From Streptomyces sp. NBC_00190 (lineage in GTDB: Bacteria; Actinomycetota; Actinomycetes; Streptomycetales; Streptomycetaceae): a stretch of 64,000 nucleotides of DNA. Every line of letters starts with the position of its first letter. The stretch's first letter is position 1. The notes beneath the pieces were generated by a model, which saw only the letters and a list, made by a program, of their open reading frames with translations, was not told where the DNA came from and did not search any database. Positions 1-11,894 of this stretch are shown here, one piece after another. The stretch lies in the NCBI RefSeq assembly GCF_036203305.1, contig NZ_CP108131.1, positions 4,712,001 through 4,776,000 of the forward strand, in the 5' to 3' direction. Position numbers and translations under genes: made by a program.

Positions 1-2457
1 GAGTCCGGCCGTTCGATCGTGGTCGAGACCGACGACATCGACCACTTCGGCAACCGTCGTCTGCGCAACGTCGGCGAGCTCATCCAGAACCAGGTCCGCA
101 CGGGTCTGGCTCGTATGGAGCGCGTCGTGCGCGAGCGCATGACCACCCAGGACGTCGAGGCGATCACGCCGCAGACCCTGATCAACATCCGGCCGGTCGT
201 CGCCTCCATCAAGGAGTTCTTCGGCACCAGCCAGCTGTCGCAGTTCATGGACCAGAACAACCCGCTGTCGGGTCTGACGCACAAGCGTCGTCTCTCGGCT
301 CTGGGTCCCGGTGGTCTGTCCCGTGAGCGGGCCGGCTTCGAGGTCCGTGACGTTCACCCGTCGCACTACGGCCGCATGTGCCCGATCGAGACCCCTGAAG
401 GCCCGAACATCGGTCTGATCGGCTCGCTCGCCTCCTACGGCCGCGTCAACGCGTTCGGTTTCGTCGAGACCCCGTACCGCAAGGTCGTCGACGGTGTCGT
501 CACCGACGAGGTCGACTACCTGACCGCCGACGAGGAAGACCGCTTCGTCATCGCCCAGGCGAACGCCGCCCTGAACGATGAGATGCGCTTCACCGAGAAC
601 CGCGTCCTGGTCCGCCGTCGTGGCGGCGAGATCGACTACATCGCCGGCGACGACGTCGACTACATGGACGTCTCCCCGCGCCAGATGGTGTCCGTCGCGA
701 CCGCGATGATCCCCTTCCTGGAGCACGACGACGCCAACCGTGCCCTCATGGGCGCGAACATGATGCGCCAGGCCGTTCCGCTCATCAAGGCGGAGGCCCC
801 GCTCGTCGGCACCGGCATGGAGTACCGCTGTGCGGTCGACGCCGGTGACTCGATCCGTGCGGAGAAGGACGGTGTCGTCCAGGAGGTCTCGGCCGACTAC
901 ATCACCGTCGCCAACGACGACGGCACGTACACCACGTACCGCGTCGCCAAGTTCTCCCGCTCGAACCAGGGCACCTCGGTCAACCAGAAGGTCATCGTCA
1001 ACGAGGGTGACCGGATCGTCGAGTCCCAGGTCCTCGCCGACGGACCGGCGACCGAAGAGGGCGAGATGGCCCTCGGCAAGAACCTGCTCGTCGCGTTCAT
1101 GCCGTGGGAGGGTCACAACTACGAGGACGCGATCATCCTGTCGCAGCGCCTCGTGCAGGACGACGTCCTCTCCTCGATCCACATCGAGGAGCACGAGGTC
1201 GACGCCCGTGACACCAAGCTCGGCCCCGAGGAGATCACCCGGGACATCCCGAACGTCTCCGAGGAGGTCCTCGCGGACCTCGACGAGCGCGGCATCATCC
1301 GCATCGGTGCGGACGTCGTCGCCGGCGACATCCTGGTCGGCAAGGTCACGCCCAAGGGTGAGACCGAGCTGACCCCGGAGGAGCGCCTGCTCCGCGCGAT
1401 CTTCGGTGAGAAGGCCCGCGAGGTGCGTGACACCTCGCTCAAGGTCCCTCACGGTGAGATCGGCAAGGTCATCGGTGTCCGCGTCTTCGACCGCGAGGAG
1501 GGCGACGAGCTTCCTCCGGGCGTGAACCAGCTGGTCCGCGTCTACGTCGCCCAGAAGCGCAAGATCACCGACGGTGACAAGCTCGCCGGCCGCCACGGCA
1601 ACAAGGGTGTCATCTCCAAGATCCTTCCGATCGAGGACATGCCCTTCCTTGAGGACGGCACGCCGGTCGACATCATCCTGAACCCGCTGGGTGTCCCGTC
1701 CCGAATGAACCCGGGACAGGTCCTGGAGATCCACCTCGGCTGGCTCGCCAGCCGCGGCTGGGACGTCTCCGGTCTGGCGGACGAGTGGGCGCAGCGCCTC
1801 CAGGCGATCGGCGCCGACCAGGTCGCTCCCGGTACCAACGTCGCCACCCCGGTGTTCGACGGTGCCCGCGAGGACGAGCTGGCCGGCCTGCTGCAGCACA
1901 CCATCCCGAACCGCGACGGCGAGCGCATGGTGCTCCCGACCGGTAAGGCGCGTCTGTTCGACGGCCGCTCCGGCGAGCCGTTCCCGGACCCGATCTCGGT
2001 CGGGTACATGTACATCCTGAAGCTGCACCACCTGGTCGACGACAAGCTCCACGCCCGTTCGACCGGTCCGTACTCGATGATCACGCAGCAGCCGCTGGGT
2101 GGTAAGGCGCAGTTCGGTGGTCAGCGCTTCGGTGAGATGGAGGTGTGGGCGCTTGAGGCTTATGGCGCTGCGTACGCGCTCCAGGAACTCCTGACGATCA
2201 AGTCCGACGACGTGACCGGCCGCGTGAAGGTCTACGAGGCGATCGTCAAGGGCGAGAACATTCCCGAGCCGGGCATTCCCGAGTCCTTCAAGGTGCTCAT
2301 CAAGGAAATGCAGTCGCTCTGCCTCAACGTGGAGGTGCTGTCCTCGGACGGCATGTCCATCGAGATGCGCGACACCGACGAGGACGTCTTCCGCGCGGCG
2401 GAGGAGCTCGGTATCGACCTGTCCCGGCGTGAGCCGAGCAGCGTCGAAGAGGTCTGA
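1..2457 (+). CDS. rpoB: RNA polymerase beta subunit (3' part; 5' end outside window)
   Basis: Open from base 1 in frame 1 to the TGA at 2455-2457, giving about 818 residues, roughly the C-terminal 70 percent of a typical actinobacterial RpoB of about 1160 residues. The beta subunit forms much of the catalytic cleft of RNA polymerase. The rifampicin pocket lies at about 223-303 ([20 protein letters not shown], then [11 protein letters not shown]). The usual resistance positions look wild type: His codon at 280-282 and Ser codon at 295-297. The [18 protein letters not shown] block and the C-terminal [25 protein letters not shown] block that contacts beta-prime are intact. It is followed by a 12-bp-stem hairpin and then rpoC on the same strand. 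Confidence 0.98.
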   Translation, partial: ESGRSIVVETDDIDHFGNRRLRNVGELIQNQVRTGLARMERVVRERMTTQDVEAITPQTLINIRPVVASIKEFFGTSQLSQFMDQNNPLSGLTHKRRLSALGPGGLSRERAGFEVRDVHPSHYGRMCPIETPEGPNIGLIGSLASYGRVNAFGFVETPYRKVVDGVVTDEVDYLTADEEDRFVIAQANAALNDEMRFTENRVLVRRRGGEIDYIAGDDVDYMDVSPRQMVSVATAMIPFLEHDDANRALMGANMMRQAVPLIKAEAPLVGTGMEYRCAVDAGDSIRAEKDGVVQEVSADYITVANDDGTYTTYRVAKFSRSNQGTSVNQKVIVNEGDRIVESQVLADGPATEEGEMALGKNLLVAFMPWEGHNYEDAIILSQRLVQDDVLSSIHIEEHEVDARDTKLGPEEITRDIPNVSEEVLADLDERGIIRIGADVVAGDILVGKVTPKGETELTPEERLLRAIFGEKAREVRDTSLKVPHGEIGKVIGVRVFDREEGDELPPGVNQLVRVYVAQKRKITDGDKLAGRHGNKGVISKILPIEDMPFLEDGTPVDIILNPLGVPSRMNPGQVLEIHLGWLASRGWDVSGLADEWAQRLQAIGADQVAPGTNVATPVFDGAREDELAGLLQHTIPNRDGERMVLPTGKARLFDGRSGEPFPDPISVGYMYILKLHHLVDDKLHARSTGPYSMITQQPLGGKAQFGGQRFGEMEVWALEAYGAAYALQELLTIKSDDVTGRVKVYEAIVKGENIPEPGIPESFKVLIKEMQSLCLNVEVLSSDGMSIEMRDTDEDVFRAAEELGIDLSRREPSSVEEV

Positions 2458-2464
2458 CGGGCCT

Positions 2465-2494
2465 GACGGGGGGCTCGCTCAAGAGCCCCCCGTC
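2465..2494 (+). terminator. Strong hairpin in the rpoB-rpoC spacer
   Basis: A perfect 12-bp inverted repeat (GACGGGGGGCTC / GAGCCCCCCGTC, loop GCTCAA) begins 7 bases after the rpoB stop and ends 60 bases before rpoC. There is no T-tract. It could act as a partial terminator, a processing site or an mRNA-stabilising element that sets the rpoB:rpoC ratio. Confidence 0.7.
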
Positions 2495-2554
2495 ATCCCC
2501 GGGACCGTTCAGACCATGATTGAGACTCGACCCCGAAAGAGGGATTGACGCACA

Positions 2555-6454
<3,900 letters not shown>

Positions 6455-6473
6455 GTCGAGCGCACGTAGTAAC

Positions 6474-6509
6474 CGCAGGGCGGTCACCCGAGAGGGTGGC
6501 CGCCCTGCG
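6474..6509. terminator. Bidirectional terminator between rpoC and the M48 peptidase gene
   Basis: A 16-bp stem (6474-6489 with 6494-6509, loop GAGA) contains one G-T wobble and sits between the tail-to-tail ends of rpoC (6454) and the minus-strand gene ending at 6531. It can serve both transcripts. Confidence 0.85.
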
Positions 6510-6530
6510 GCGTGTTGTCGGTCGGACGCC

Positions 6531-7823
6531 TCAGCGTGCGGGCTGCAGGTACGGCTGGAGGTGGTGCAGCCGGGTCCGGTGGTCGGGATGCGTGGAGAGC
6601 AGCCGGTCCAGGGTGCCGGGCTCGGTGAACGGCTTCCCGGTCTGGGCGAGGACGGCCTGCTTCGCCTGCTCCTCCTGGGCCATCACCCCGTGCAGCATCT
6701 GCGCGAGCATCGGCGCGAAGCCGAGCGCGGCGGCGTGCTCGTCGGCGCGCAGCTCGGCCCGCCGGCCCACCGCCGCCATCAGGTAGGGCATCACGAGCAG
6801 CAGCAGCGGGAGCCCGTAGGTGGCGGTGATCGTCAGGATGGTGAACAGACCGACGAAGATGATCATGAATCCGGCGGCCAGGTAGGAGAAGAAGCTGGTG
6901 AACCGGATGACGAAGACGGTCACGGCCCGGATGACCTGCCAGGCGATCCGCCCGGGCAGGCCGTACCACCAGCCCAGCAGCCCGGACCAGGCGTGGCCGC
7001 CGGTGTGGTGGCCGAGCTCGTGGGCGAGTACGGCGGCGAGCTGGGACTTGGGCAGGTTCTCCAGGGCGAACCGGGTGACACCGACGATGTGGCCGGCGGC
7101 CGCGTACGCGTTCAGGTGGTCGGTGTCCTCGATCCACAGCTCGTAGCGGTCGCCGTCGACGCCGGCGCGGGCCGTGACCTCGCGCCACACCGGGGAGAGC
7201 GCGGCGAGCTCGTGGGCGAGCGGGCGCTGCAGGCGCAGCAGGTGGCGGGCGAAGAAGTCCTCGCTGGGGCGGTGGAAGACGAGGGCCCCGGAGGCGATCC
7301 AGAGCAGGGTGGGCAGCCAGTAGGGCAGGCCGGACACGGCCTCCAGGATGGTGGCGAGGAGCAGGACCACCATCAGGCTCATCAGGAACCCGGGGACGTG
7401 CAGGGCGAGCTGGCCGAAGGCGGTGGCGTCCGCGCTGCGCTGGTGGGCCTTGCGGTGGACTCGGGTGCCGGGGGCGTTCTGGTACTCCAGGTCGTCCAGC
7501 GGGGCCGCAGGGGCCGGCACCGGGGCCGGCTGGGCTGCGGGGGCGGGCTGGTACTGGGGGTAGGCGGGCTGCTGGGGCTGCTGGTACTGGGGGTACGCGG
7601 GCTGCTGGGGCTGTGGGTAGGCGGGAGCCTGGGGCGGAGCCGACTGGGGCTGCGGGTACGCGGGTGCCGGGGGCTGCTGCTGCGGGTACGACGGCGCCTG
7701 GGGCTGGGGCTGGGGCTGGGGGTACGCGGGTGCCTGCGGTTGCGGCTGCGGGTACGCGGGGGGCGGCGGGCTCTGCGGGTACTGGGGACCCTGCGGGTAC
7801 TGGGGTTCGGGTGGCTGGTTCAC
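6531..7823 (-). CDS. M48 family (HtpX-like) membrane zinc metallopeptidase with Pro/Gln/Tyr-rich N terminus
   Basis: 430 residues from a GTG start preceded by AAGGA. The zinc-protease motif HELGHH is at residues 268-273, and the downstream RADEHAA segment (after a hydrophobic hairpin) supplies the third-ligand glutamate expected in M48 enzymes. Residues 1 to about 108 are low complexity, with many YPQ-type repeats. A hydrophobic block at about 140-183 and another at about 300-350 frame the catalytic domain, as in HtpX-like proteins, so it is a likely membrane protease with a cytoplasmic active site. It is the last gene of a five-gene minus-strand operon, 27 bases after the DUF5706 gene. Family assignment is firm; the substrate is unknown. 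Inference: it may process or degrade a component of the operon's signalling system or damaged membrane proteins. Confidence 0.85.
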   Translation of the reverse strand: MNQPPEPQYPQGPQYPQSPPPPAYPQPQPQAPAYPQPQPQPQAPSYPQQQPPAPAYPQPQSAPPQAPAYPQPQQPAYPQYQQPQQPAYPQYQPAPAAQPAPVPAPAAPLDDLEYQNAPGTRVHRKAHQRSADATAFGQLALHVPGFLMSLMVVLLLATILEAVSGLPYWLPTLLWIASGALVFHRPSEDFFARHLLRLQRPLAHELAALSPVWREVTARAGVDGDRYELWIEDTDHLNAYAAAGHIVGVTRFALENLPKSQLAAVLAHELGHHTGGHAWSGLLGWWYGLPGRIAWQVIRAVTVFVIRFTSFFSYLAAGFMIIFVGLFTILTITATYGLPLLLLVMPYLMAAVGRRAELRADEHAAALGFAPMLAQMLHGVMAQEEQAKQAVLAQTGKPFTEPGTLDRLLSTHPDHRTRLHHLQPYLQPAR

Positions 7824-7850
7824 GGTGAATCCTTCGTCGTATCGGGGACG

Positions 7851-8360
7851 TCAGCCGATGAGCAGGGCGGCGGGGAGCAGCACCGTGGCAGTGCAGAAGG
7901 CGAACAGGCCGGTCCTGATCCACTGGTGCTTGAGGGCGGTGATCCGGCTGTTCTCCGCGAGCGCCGCCATGAGCGAAGCGGCGGGGTCGCGGTCGGTGTC
8001 GGCGAGGGCCTCCGCGAGGCGGCCCTGGCGCACCGCCGAGCGGATGTCGCCGAAGTACGAGAGCGGGGAGCCCGGCCGCCACTCGGCCGAGCGGTACCGG
8101 GGCAGCACCGCCAGCAGCAGGGCGAGCAGGGCCACGGCGAGGGCGGCGGCGCCCGCCCACCACACGGCCGCGCCGGGTGCCGAGAGCGATTCCGGCCGCC
8201 AGCCGTTTCCGGCGAGCAGGGCGCTGATCACCCCGGCGGTCATCCCGAGGGCGCCGACCAGCACCGAGGCCTTGCTGTCGGCCCGGGCTATCTCACCGCG
8301 CAGGTCGGACAGGAGCCGGGTGGCGGCCTCGGCGCCGGGCGGAGGCGGGGCCGCGGTCAC
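7851..8360 (-). CDS. Small membrane protein of the DUF5706 / Pycsar effector (PycTM-like) type
   Basis: 169 residues from a GTG whose GTGA overlaps the stop of the upstream SPFH-like gene, implying translational coupling. The N-terminal signature RGEIARADSKASVLVGALGM (residues 21-40), the SYFGDI segment (101-106) and a late NSRITALKHQWIR stretch match what I know of the DUF5706 family, whose studied members (PycTM) are membrane-depolarising effectors switched on by cCMP or cUMP in Pycsar anti-phage defence. Hydrophobic segments at about 32-52, 65-86 and 147-168 fit a multi-pass membrane protein. The nearby cyclase-like gene strengthens the link. The family call comes from motif recognition, not from a search; effector activity is inferred. 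Confidence 0.75.
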   Translation of the reverse strand: MTAAPPPPGAEAATRLLSDLRGEIARADSKASVLVGALGMTAGVISALLAGNGWRPESLSAPGAAVWWAGAAALAVALLALLLAVLPRYRSAEWRPGSPLSYFGDIRSAVRQGRLAEALADTDRDPAASLMAALAENSRITALKHQWIRTGLFAFCTATVLLPAALLIG

Positions 8361-9757
8361 GGCTGCGGCCGCCCGTCGTCGGGCTGGGGCTGAGCCGGGG
8401 CCTCGGCCTGGGGCTGGAGTCCGGGTTCGGCCGTGGGGCCGGGCGGGGCCGGCGGCTGTACGGGAGCGGTCCCGTACCCGGGCGGCGGCTCCCACTGGGC
8501 GAAGGTCGGGGCCGGTCCGTACGGCGCGGGCGGCTGCGGCGCGGGTGGCTGCGGTGCGGCCGGTCCGTAGCCCTGTACCGGGACACCCTGGACGGGGACG
8601 CCCTGTACCGGCGCTCCGGGCGGGCCCGCGGGCGGCTGCGGGGGCGGGGGCGGGGCCGGGAGCCGGCCCGGATACGGCGGGGCCGGGTCGTGGGGGACAC
8701 CGGGCAGGCGCTGGTTGAGGATGTCGTTCATGGCCCGCAGCGCCAGCTGCTTGGGTCCCTGCAACTCGTGCCGCTCGGCCCCGCCGTCCCCGAGCACCTG
8801 GCTGACCAGGCTCATCTGGTCCCGGATCATCTGGAGCTGGTCCTCGCGCATGGTCCGCATGACGAGGGCCGAGTCCTCGGGGTGCTGGGCCAGGTGGAGG
8901 GCCCACGCGTGCACCCCGCCCTGCTCCAGGTGGTACTGGTAGAAGGTGATCTTCTCGGCCTCGACCCGCTGCAGCTCCGCCTGCTGGCGGCTCAGCTCCA
9001 GGCGCTGCTGGTGCTCCCACTGCTGCTGCCGCAGGGCCAGCTCGTGCTGCTGCCCACCGTAGGCCAGCGCCCGCTCGGTGGTCAGCTCGTCCTGCTGGCG
9101 GGCCCGCTGGTCGAGCTGGACGTCGTAACGCATGCCGAGCTGCTCGGTGAGGATCTGCTCGTCGGTGCCGTGGTGGATGGCCTGCATGCGCAGCTGGTGG
9201 TCGATGTTCTCCTGGTCGCGCCGCAGCCGGACGGTCCAGGAGGTCTGGAGCCCGCACGTCCGGCCGAGCGGGCCGACCGCGGGCAGCGCCCGCAGCAGTT
9301 CCCCTTCGGCCTCGGCGCTCCGGGCGATGGAGAAGCGCCGCGCGACCGGCCGGGCGGCCTGCTCCAGCTCGCCGAGCAGCAGCCGGGGCACGTCGCGGTG
9401 ACGGCTCTCCACGAACCGGGCCGGGTCCGTCACCTGCCAGCTGATCTCCACGACCACGACGAACTGGAACGCGTCGTTGTCGCTGGGGAGCTCGATCTCC
9501 GCCCGGAAGTGGTGGACTCCCGTGTCCACCTCGTAGACCGCCGTGAAGCCGCGGGTGGAGCCGGGCCGCTGCGGCGGCAGGAAGGCGACGTACCCGCCCT
9601 TGGCGGTGGAGAAGACCAGGGCGTGGTCGATGCGGGTCTGCAGCTTGCGGAACACCTCGAACCGCCCGAGCTGCTGGACGGTGATCACCGGGTCGATCAG
9701 CTGGGTGTGCCGGTCGGCCGGCTGCTCCCAGTCGGGGTGGCGGCGGGGATCGGACAT
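8357..9757 (-). CDS. SPFH/band-7-like protein with coiled coil and Pro-rich tail
   Basis: 466 residues; ATG start with a good GAGGAG site. Residues about 40-180 resemble an SPFH (stomatin/band 7) domain, including the FQFVVVVEISWQVTDPARFV strand-turn (98-116) followed by helices. Residues about 180-275 are Gln/Glu/Arg-rich and should form a long coiled coil. From about 350 the tail is very Pro-rich and holds a repeat of VQGVP units near 391-404. No transmembrane segment is visible, so any membrane contact would be peripheral or through partners. The gene starts 20 bases after the NTPase stop, and its own stop overlaps the DUF5706 start by 4 bases. SPFH proteins scaffold membranes and often accompany proteases, which fits the M48 gene two places downstream. 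Function here is unknown. Confidence 0.6.
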   Translation of the reverse strand: MSDPRRHPDWEQPADRHTQLIDPVITVQQLGRFEVFRKLQTRIDHALVFSTAKGGYVAFLPPQRPGSTRGFTAVYEVDTGVHHFRAEIELPSDNDAFQFVVVVEISWQVTDPARFVESRHRDVPRLLLGELEQAARPVARRFSIARSAEAEGELLRALPAVGPLGRTCGLQTSWTVRLRRDQENIDHQLRMQAIHHGTDEQILTEQLGMRYDVQLDQRARQQDELTTERALAYGGQQHELALRQQQWEHQQRLELSRQQAELQRVEAEKITFYQYHLEQGGVHAWALHLAQHPEDSALVMRTMREDQLQMIRDQMSLVSQVLGDGGAERHELQGPKQLALRAMNDILNQRLPGVPHDPAPPYPGRLPAPPPPPQPPAGPPGAPVQGVPVQGVPVQGYGPAAPQPPAPQPPAPYGPAPTFAQWEPPPGYGTAPVQPPAPPGPTAEPGLQPQAEAPAQPQPDDGRPQP

Positions 9758-9776
9758 CGTGCGGCTTCTCCTCGGT

Positions 9777-11894
9777 TCAGTGGTTCGGCAGTACGGTCAG
9801 CAGGCGCTCGGCGGCGGGTAGCACCACCCCGTGGTTCCCCTCGCGCAGGAGGTGGAGCAGCCGCTCCCGCTCGGTGGCCCGGGTGACCAGGGCGGGCAGC
9901 AGGGCGGCGAGCGCCCATTCGGTGGCGTGGTCGCGGTCCGCGGCCACCACCCAGTCGTGCAGCAGGTCGAGGGCGTCCTGGTTGCGGATGCGGTCGAGGG
10001 CGGCCCGCCACAGCTCGGCGATCCCGCGGGCGGAGTGCGGCCGCCCGGTGACGGACCGGGCGTACCAGTCGAGGACCAGCGGGCGGCCGAAGGGCTCGTC
10101 GTCCTCGGTGTGCCGGCAGGCGCGCAGGAAGCCGTCGAGGGCGAGGTCGACGGCGGCCCGGTCGTCGTCGCGCGTGCGCAGCACCTCGGCGAGGACCTCG
10201 TCGCGCGCGTCGGAGAGGAGCAGCAGTTCGAGGGACTGGGCGAGTTCGAGCAGCATCGCCGCGTCGTTCCCGTCGCGCCGGACGGCCACGCGCAGGGCCT
10301 CGACGGTCTCCACGGGCCGCTCGTCGCCGATCAGTCCGTGGACGCGGATGGCGGCCCAGCGCAGGCGCGCGTGGGCGTCCTCGTCGGCGCACCAGCGGTC
10401 GATGATCCGCGGGATGTTCGGGGTGCCGATGATGTGCGCGAGCGCGAGGGCATTGACGGCGCCGATCCGCAGCCACGGGCGGTCGGACAGCGCCCATTCC
10501 TCGATGACCAGGGCCATCGCGGAGGGCAGGTCGTGCAGGGCGAGTACGGCGACGGTGGACGCGGCCCGGGTGCGTACGAAGGACCGCCCGTCGGCGGCGA
10601 GCAGCCGCAGCCAGCCGACCAGCGCGGGGCGGGCGGACGGATGGCCGGTCCACACCTCGCGGAGCAGGACCGCCGCGAGCCGGTCGTCCTGGAAGGCGGC
10701 CATCGACTGGGTGACCGGGCCCCACTCGGTCCGCTCCTCCTTCGGGTAGCGGATGGCGCGGGCCAGCTGGAGGCGCTTGGCGGGGTTGGTGCCGAAGACG
10801 GGGACGGCCGCGGGCACATCCGGGTGCTCGGTGCGCTGGAGGAGGCCGAACAGGAGGTCGCTGAGTTCGGCGGTGAGGGCGTACGGCCCCTTGTGGAAGG
10901 CGGCGAGGGCGACGAGGAAGGCCTTCTCCCGCAGGTGCAGCGTGCCGTCCGCGTCCTCGAACCACTCCTGGATCTGCTGCTCCAGAGCGGCCTGGGAGAA
11001 GGTCTCGATCTCCGACGCGTCGGATCCGTGGAGGGAGTGCCGGCCCAGTACCTCGGCGAACCGCGCGGCCTCGCGGAGCTGGTGGTGACCGCTGAGGAAG
11101 TCGGTGACGGCGGGCAGTGCGAGCAGCCGCCGTAACTCGCCCTCGTCGTCCACGTGGGCGCGCAGCGAGGAGTGCAGGACGGCTGTGGTGCCGGGAGGCT
11201 GCCAGGGGTGGCCCGAGACGCCCTCCAGATGGGTGTGCGGACCGGCGGTGATCACCAGGACGCCGTTCTCGCCGAGCTTGTCCCGGGCGGCCAGCAGATG
11301 CGTGTCGCGCAGGGGCTGGTCCCGCGTGGTGATCGGGTCGCACAGGACGTACCCGCGAGCCTCTCCGGCGGCGAGCCGGTCGGCCAGGTTCTCGGGGGAC
11401 GTGCTCCGGTCCAGGGAGTGGACCGAAGCGGTGCCCAGGCGCCGCAGCAGCAGGAGCGCGGCGGTGCGCCGGCCCGTGAAGCGGGGGCCGGTGAGTACCA
11501 GGACGCGCTCCTTGCGGAGCTGCTCCAGCAGGTCCTGGAAGTTGCTGCCGTCCTCGGCGAACACCCTGTCGAGGCGTGTCAGCGTCCCTGTCGGGACCTC
11601 ACCGGAGGTGTGCGTGGCGCTGCCGACCATCAGGTGGTTCACCGTGACGCCGCCGTGGAAGGTGCCGCCGCTGATGCCGTGGTTGACGCCGCCGAACTGC
11701 CCGCCGCCGACGCCGCCGCGCATCGCGTCGGGGATGCCGCGGAAGAGGTCGCGCCGGGCGTCGTAGGCGCTCTGGGGTGCTTCCTCCGCCGGAGCCGGCG
11801 CCGGCGCTGCGGCCTGGACCGCCGGCTCGGCCGGGGACTCCGCCTGGTCCGGGCCCTCGGCCGGTACTGGGGCGTCCGCCACCGGGGTGCTCAT
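9777..11894 (-). CDS. P-loop NTPase (STAND/NLR-like) with alpha-helical repeat C terminus and N-terminal Gly-rich signalling motif
   Basis: 705 residues; its ATG overlaps the cyclase stop (ATGA). In order: a disordered Ala/Pro-rich N terminus (1-60); a motif GGQFGGVNHGISGGTFHG (64-81) identical to one at the end of the cyclase; an NTPase-like domain with GPRFTGRRT at 136-144; a Walker-B-like YVLCD strand further on; then several hundred residues of Leu/Ala/Arg-rich helices that look like HEAT/TPR-type repeats. The P-loop has Arg where Lys is usual, which raises doubt about ATP turnover, although GRRT loops recur in actinobacterial NTPases from memory. The layout resembles NLR-type receptors: small N-terminal signalling motif, NTPase switch, repeat sensor. 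Inference: it senses a trigger and nucleates the cyclase through the shared motif. Confidence 0.7.
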   Translation of the reverse strand: MSTPVADAPVPAEGPDQAESPAEPAVQAAAPAPAPAEEAPQSAYDARRDLFRGIPDAMRGGVGGGQFGGVNHGISGGTFHGGVTVNHLMVGSATHTSGEVPTGTLTRLDRVFAEDGSNFQDLLEQLRKERVLVLTGPRFTGRRTAALLLLRRLGTASVHSLDRSTSPENLADRLAAGEARGYVLCDPITTRDQPLRDTHLLAARDKLGENGVLVITAGPHTHLEGVSGHPWQPPGTTAVLHSSLRAHVDDEGELRRLLALPAVTDFLSGHHQLREAARFAEVLGRHSLHGSDASEIETFSQAALEQQIQEWFEDADGTLHLREKAFLVALAAFHKGPYALTAELSDLLFGLLQRTEHPDVPAAVPVFGTNPAKRLQLARAIRYPKEERTEWGPVTQSMAAFQDDRLAAVLLREVWTGHPSARPALVGWLRLLAADGRSFVRTRAASTVAVLALHDLPSAMALVIEEWALSDRPWLRIGAVNALALAHIIGTPNIPRIIDRWCADEDAHARLRWAAIRVHGLIGDERPVETVEALRVAVRRDGNDAAMLLELAQSLELLLLSDARDEVLAEVLRTRDDDRAAVDLALDGFLRACRHTEDDEPFGRPLVLDWYARSVTGRPHSARGIAELWRAALDRIRNQDALDLLHDWVVAADRDHATEWALAALLPALVTRATERERLLHLLREGNHGVVLPAAERLLTVLPNH
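11651..11707. repeat. 57-bp direct repeat, copy 1 (inside the NTPase gene)
   Basis: Identical over 57 bases to 11923-11979, offset 272 bp. It encodes the Gly-rich motif near the N terminus of the NTPase. The first mismatches on each side are at 11650/11922 and 11708/11980. Confidence 0.97.

Noticed and set aside
6561..8393. Plus-strand frame over the M48 and DUF5706 genes
   Set aside because: Its VRGCLRL-type repeats mirror the YPQ repeats of the minus-strand peptidase; no independent support.
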